Positions 59,512 to 64,000 of a stretch of 64,000 bases of DNA are shown one piece after another; position 1 is the stretch's first letter; every line of letters starts with the position of its first letter. Source of the stretch: Arthonia radiata (lineage: Eukaryota; Ascomycota; Arthoniomycetes; Arthoniales; Arthoniaceae). Made by a program: the position numbers and the translations under genes. The notes below the pieces were generated by a model. That model was not told the origin of the DNA, did not search any database, and saw only the letters and a program-made list of their open reading frames with translations. The DNA is taken from the NCBI GenBank assembly GCA_002989075.1, contig PSQN01000016.1, positions 806,001 through 870,000 of the forward strand. Direction: 5' to 3'.

Positions 59512-60958
59512 CCAGCTGTTGTTCCCCCTGTCTGACCCTGCAGTGCGCGTGGAAATGTTTGTTTTTGAGTTCTGTTGGGATTACGGGAAAGCCGGGCATC
59601 TTCTGAAGAGTAGAAAAAATAAGGCTGTGGCTTGCGAGGACGACAAATTGGTGCTTAGATGCTTGAAACTTTTCGATCACCAAGATACGATCTTTTATAA
59701 GGGGTTGCAAGTCCAAGCGCACAATCTCTTCTTGAACTGACGTAGTCAAGATGTGTTCATTCTGACGATACGACGGTCTGTCCTTTTTATGCTGACACTC
59801 TTACGAGGTTTACATCAGCTTACCTGTCGCAGTAAGCGAAAACCCGTTCCGCAAAAGGAAGTCAAATCCAATTCAAGGCTCAAGTCAGAGCTCAAGTCAA
59901 GACTCAAACCAACGCAAGGCAGCCAACAGAGGTCGCGCTCGAAAAGGGGTTTGACTCAAGAGCCGCAAGGTGAAGTCTGCCCATTTTACTCTCATGCTAC
60001 CAGGGTAAGGAAGGAGCGCGAGCTGGATCCGGGTAAGGCCTCTCTAACTTGCCTCAAGGTAATCAAGGAAAGGCCGACACGGCTGTCATGTGCATGATCC
60101 GGAAATTTGAGGTTTTGATCCTTGTTACGGCGCCTTTGTGCAGTCAACTGTAACTCGTGAGCCCTGAAAACAGTTCAGCTACGTAACTCACTTTTCGCCA
60201 TGAGGCAAAGACAGCAATTCGAAGCCATGTCAGGCACGAGCACTGGCTCACAGCTCAAGTCGCACAATTGGCACGAATGCCGTGTGAATCTACCAATTTA
60301 TATCAATGGTGACACCTTTTGCATCAGTTACCACGGGTGGGGTGGCGGAGACCATCGATAAGCGATGTGCGGCTCCTAAGCGATATGCGGTTCAGCAAGA
60401 CCACTTGGCACCATCAGTAAGCAGTGAAGTTCGGACGGCCTACATGTCACACATACCGAAAACGCAGTAGACGAGTACAGCGGGACCCATTGAGGCCAGC
60501 TATGATATAGGTACAAAGACTGTCACTCGGGTGTCAAGACGACGAGGCTCAAACGAAAGGTCTGCTGCCGCATGCAGACCATCGACTACAGGAAACCACT
60601 GATTGTTTCCCAATCTTCGTTGCTTGGGCGGTACGGGATTGGTTATCCGTAGCCCCCAGTATTGCAGCCCCTTTTAATCTTGCAGACCTTACGTAAGCCC
60701 CAGCCCAAGACGGTTTCTACGCGCGAGGGCTAGGACTTACCGTTTTACGACCAGTGTCACCTGGTATTGACGCTTGTGCACAACATCACATACGACTACA
60801 GGAATGATCCCGCAACTCAAAGATGTCCTCTCGTTTTCCCTCAATATGCGCAGCTCTGCTCGGCATATTTAGGTGATTCCTGATAAGGTATATGGCTTTT
60901 ATCACATTCCGACTAACATGGTAGGAAGGTAGGTACAGGAGGATGAGACGGAAGATAT

Positions 60959-61067
60959 GAGTGCGTCCATCACGTAATCCCAATATATGCCTATTCAGGC
61001 AATTCTCCACCAGGCATCCCGTGTCTTGGTATAGCCATCTGAACTGGGCGATCCTGCACACAACACA
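60959..61067 (-). repeat. Right arm of the ~110-bp inverted repeat pair
   Basis: Inverse partner of 58041-58150. On the minus strand this copy lies in an open frame (60786-61106) reading RWLYQDTGC and LNRHILGLRDGR, while the left arm is not open in that frame. Thus the arm may be a piece of an old gene carried by a repeat rather than a transposon end. Confidence 0.75.
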
Positions 61068-61119
61068 CCCCCTTAGGATTACCAATATAGGTAAATAACA
61101 AGCCAAATATTATCGTTTT

Positions 61120-61368
61120 GAACAAAAGAAACGGCCTACCGAAGGCAGTAAGTAACAAAAGAAACAGCGCACGAAGTGCGGCTAGGCGCGGAGCTCTAAT
61201 TGTCGAATAAAGCCTACTTACATCGGAAGTAGCAAAGGCTTAGTAAGACTATCTGTAGCTTAATCTATAGTATCGATCTTTTAAACGCGAACAGAGCCGT
61301 TTTCGACTAATTGTTGGTAAATATAATTAGCTAGATTAATATACTTAGAGCGCTTATAATTAGTATAG
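61120..61368 (-). mobile_element. Copia-type (Ty1) retrotransposon fragment, fossil
   Basis: An AT-rich, broken remnant on the minus strand. Its frame resembles the end of a Copia RNase H domain, with an 'LVENGSV' and 'DSLTKPL' type ending. It stops abruptly at 61368, where the Gypsy LTR begins, so the younger element inserted into it. Only a few hundred bases remain; no LTR seen. Confidence 0.6.
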
Positions 61369-61840
61369 TGTAACGCCGGTCGCTGGAAGGACCGAACTAA
61401 GGCTCACTTGCCTTGTGTGCTTGTCGACCTTGGTGGTGGGTGTCTTGTGTGCTAGAGACTAAAAGGCAGGAGAGGCGAGATAAATTACTAAGGGTAAGAG
61501 GGGCTTGACTAAAGTAGACAGAAGGTGAAGTACGTTACCTAAATATAGTTAAGAAACTTATATTCAGATATTAAGTTAATAGACTAAAGTCTATCTAAAG
61601 GTTAGCCATTAGTCTAGCTATATAGTCTAAGGTATATAGAGAGAGTTCCTTTGTGTTCGCTAACCCGACAATGTCTATATCGGGTTTGTAGAGAATGTAG
61701 GCCTTTATAGCTGTCTTGTTCAATAATGTCTACGGCGGGTTTATAGACTTAGTCGGGAATGGTGCTAATAGGGCTGAGATAACTAGCGGTAGTTAATACT
61801 TGGGTGTGCGCTAGGCCGTCTGGGGCTGGTACCCGTAACA
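61369..61840 (-). repeat. 3' LTR of the Gypsy-type fossil
   Basis: About 472 bp, beginning TGTAACGCCGG and ending ACCCGTAACA, so the ends form short inverted TGT(T/A)ACG repeats. The left neighbour is the Copia fragment. Target-site duplication cannot be tested without the other end. Confidence 0.75.
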
Positions 61841-64000
61841 CAATCCCTTCTCTTCTAGTTAAATTGTCCTTGATTGACCCTTAGCCTTTTAAACACCTAT
61901 AAGTTGCGTTTCGTCCCTCCTTTTCGTAACTAATCTGTAAGTCGCTATGCCTCGTATAAAGTCCGTTGCTGCGGGTCCTAATAAAAAGTATAGCTAATAC
62001 CTGTTAATTGAAGCCTACGGTATCGAAATGCCTCCTTGTTCTAGATATGTGTCGACTAAGGAAAGATATGTAGTTTAGTTCAGGAAGGCAATATGTTCGG
62101 TATGTACTTAAGATAGGAAGAGTTATAATTTACGGGTGTTAATAATAGATAGTATGCCTTGTTAGTGTCTTTTTGTGGTAACTAGAACTAACTTAGTTAC
62201 AGCGCGTTCGGTTTATTCTCAATATTCCTCTTAGTCGGCTGCCCTTTAGCGCGCAAAGAGCCAATTATGTGCGTTAAAGGCTCAGGCAGCAGCGTTGGTT
62301 GCGGTTGTATAGCGTAACCGATCTAAGGTCCGGAAGTTAAAAGAGAAGGTTAAGAAGACTTGTACGCGGGCAGCAGCGAAGTTAGCTCGAAATAAGTTGT
62401 TAGAGTAAGAAGAGTTTGCTACGTCGATAGCTGGTAATAATATATTTAAATGTCTGAGCGGATTATCTATTAACTTTCAGAGTAACCTCTATCCGGTATT
62501 AAGTAGTAGTCCTGTAACATAGTAAGCTGGTTCGTTTAAGGGTAATCTAGGTACCGGCGAGGCACACTAGGTAGTAAATTAGGGTGTTAGTACTGCTACG
62601 ACCGATTAATATTTTAGTCTCAATATCGTCGAATAGTGTCTTTATAGTTAATTAGGTTTTATTCCGGTTTCTATTAATTTTTATGTTCGGAATATTCTTT
62701 CTACTTTATGAGATACTGTCGTTTGCCTCGGTGTTGTCTATAAGCTCGGATCGTTTCGATCTTATACTCGGGTTCTTAATTGTTAGAAAGGATTTCTAGG
62801 TTGAGTTGTTCTGCTTTTTGGGAGTAGGCTGGTTCTAACAGCGCTACGTAGAATATAAGATGTATTCTTATTGTCTTCGGGAGTTTAAGTTTAAAGGTTA
62901 TAGGTCTTAATTGCTGTAAGATTTTAAATAGTTCTGTCTTAGTATAGTCGAGTTTTTTGCTTAGTCTAACGGTTTTTAAGTTTCTTATAAGCAAGTAAGC
63001 TCTTTCCCCCTCTTTTATGCCTGTGTTTAGGGTCGTTCTAGACTTATTATATTATTTTCTCGTTCGTTCTGTAATAAACTCGCTGTTAGACTTTAACTGC
63101 TAGTGTAGGTATCTTATGTTCGTAGCTATTCGCGTAGCTAATTCGTTCTCTGTAGTATTTTGTAGTTGTCTTCCTTAAAGAGGGTGATAGCTATATAAGG
63201 CGTAAAACGGAGTTATCTTAGTTATATCGTTCTTTGTATCGTTGTACGCTGCTTGCGCTACTAATAGTAACTGTACCTAGTCGTTTTACTGGTAGTTAAT
63301 GTATGCCCGCAGATACTATTTTAATGTTTAATTCGTTCGTTCTATTTGTCTGTCTGTTTGTAGATAAAATAACGTAGACATCTTTTATTTTGTTTCTAGT
63401 TGTTGTATTAGGGATGTTTAAAATCGTAAGACGAATTTCTGGTCTCTGTCCGAGACAATTCTTTGCGGTTAACTATAGTTTGCCAGGATAATCCGAAGGA
63501 ATGTATATACTAATTGTTCTAAGTTGCTAGCTTCCTTGTAAGGTACAAAATATGCGTATTTTGTTAGTTTGTCGTATATAACGAGGATAGCGTCGTAAGC
63601 TACTTCTGTAAGTAGATCCTTGGATATTAGTAGTTTGGTTATAAAGTTCAGTAAGACTGTATACTATAGTCTCTCGGGTATTTCTAGTAGTTGTAGTTTA
63701 CCGTATAGTAAATATCTTGGGTGCTTGGTTCTTACGTATATATCGCATTCTTAGATATAATTCTCGACGTAGTGTTAGATTCTCGGAATATAGTACGTTC
63801 GTATAATCTTTTTAATAGTGTTGTCGATGCTCTTGTGTCCCTTCGTTGGGTTATCGTAGAAGTTACTGATAATATGCTGGATTAGATTCCTCGGAACGTA
63901 GATTTTGCCTTAGAATTCGTAACAGCCTTTATTGTTCTTAGTTAATCTTAGGTGTTGTTTCTCGTTTTCCTGGTAGATTTTAGGATCATTCAGGATATCC
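61369..64000 (-). mobile_element. Gypsy-type (Ty3) LTR retrotransposon, fossil, runs off the window
   Basis: Minus-strand element. Its 3' LTR is 61369-61840. A short surviving frame at 62776-62994 matches the region after the Gypsy integrase core ('KLDY' to 'LLEPAY'), and pol-like sequence continues to the window end. Between pol and the LTR, about 61945-62560 on the opposite strand, lies a relic of an extra basic, Cys-containing reading frame. The DNA is AT- and TpA-rich, as after repeat-induced point mutation. Broken many times over (dozens of breaks). Age cannot be set because the other LTR is outside. Confidence 0.8.

Larger units (their letters stand above)
57530..61119. other. Gene-poor interval with inverted repeat pair
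   Basis: About 3.6 kb. It holds the inverted repeats at 58041-58150 and 60959-61067, two weak secreted-peptide candidates on the minus strand (listed separately) and otherwise only short competing frames. A run of CTCAAGTCA-like units lies at about 59876-59915. Confidence 0.5.

Noticed and set aside
59435-59749. 104-codon minus-strand frame before the dibasic peptide candidate
   Set aside because: It has no ATG at its start, only TTG, and no splice site was found that would supply one.

Overview
The window is nuclear DNA of a filamentous ascomycete (Pezizomycotina, probably a dothideomycete). Reasons: short introns (mostly 43 to 150 nt) with CTGAC/CTAAC-type branch sites, a fungal Zn2Cys6 regulator, a HOG-pathway MAP kinase kinase kinase of the SskB/Wis4 type, a fungal NACHT protein with a STAND-type N-terminus, and AT-rich retroelement relics that look eroded by repeat-induced point mutation. 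The class is an inference; no species can be named from sequence alone. I saw no rRNA, tRNA or CRISPR array.

Left part (0.6 to 15 kb) is mostly conserved housekeeping and signalling: a Zn2Cys6 transcription factor (minus), a PITH-domain protein (plus), dipeptidyl peptidase III (minus), and the large SskB-type kinase (plus), the last two diverging from one promoter region. A poor 3.5 kb gap follows.

From 18.6 to 29.7 kb lies a one-strand array of ten small paralogous genes that I cannot assign to a named family. They share an F-box-like LPxELQxxI start, a CP pair, often a CxxC, an intron at one fixed place and phase, and a VSPxW...EL helix after it. One member is an intronless fusion of two copies, and four members share a C-terminal ES(V/I)ALR-like tail. 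This is the strongest candidate for an undescribed system.

From 30 to 33 kb are a Cus2/Tat-SF1 splicing factor and a BTB-like protein. From 33.4 to 42.5 kb three caspase-like (C14) genes sit in tandem on the minus strand. The first is a single catalytic domain. The second, and the third (which looks decayed), have a degenerate pseudo-caspase half in front of a catalytic half, with introns kept at the same places. A ~205-211 bp minisatellite of four units lies between the first and second.

From 43 to 53.5 kb is a second housekeeping block: a fatty-acid-hydroxylase-like membrane protein, a 1021-aa alpha/beta hydrolase, the ESCRT-III subunit Vps20 and the double AAA ATPase Rix7, arranged as two divergent pairs. 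Then comes a NACHT NLR-like gene (54.2 to 57.5 kb) with an in-frame stop. The right end decays into gene-poor DNA with a ~110 bp inverted repeat pair 2.8 kb apart, two weak secreted-peptide candidates, and a Copia relic cut by a Gypsy element that runs off the window.

Exon joints were worked out by eye from splice signals, phase and homology between neighbours, so single joints may be wrong even where the gene call is safe.
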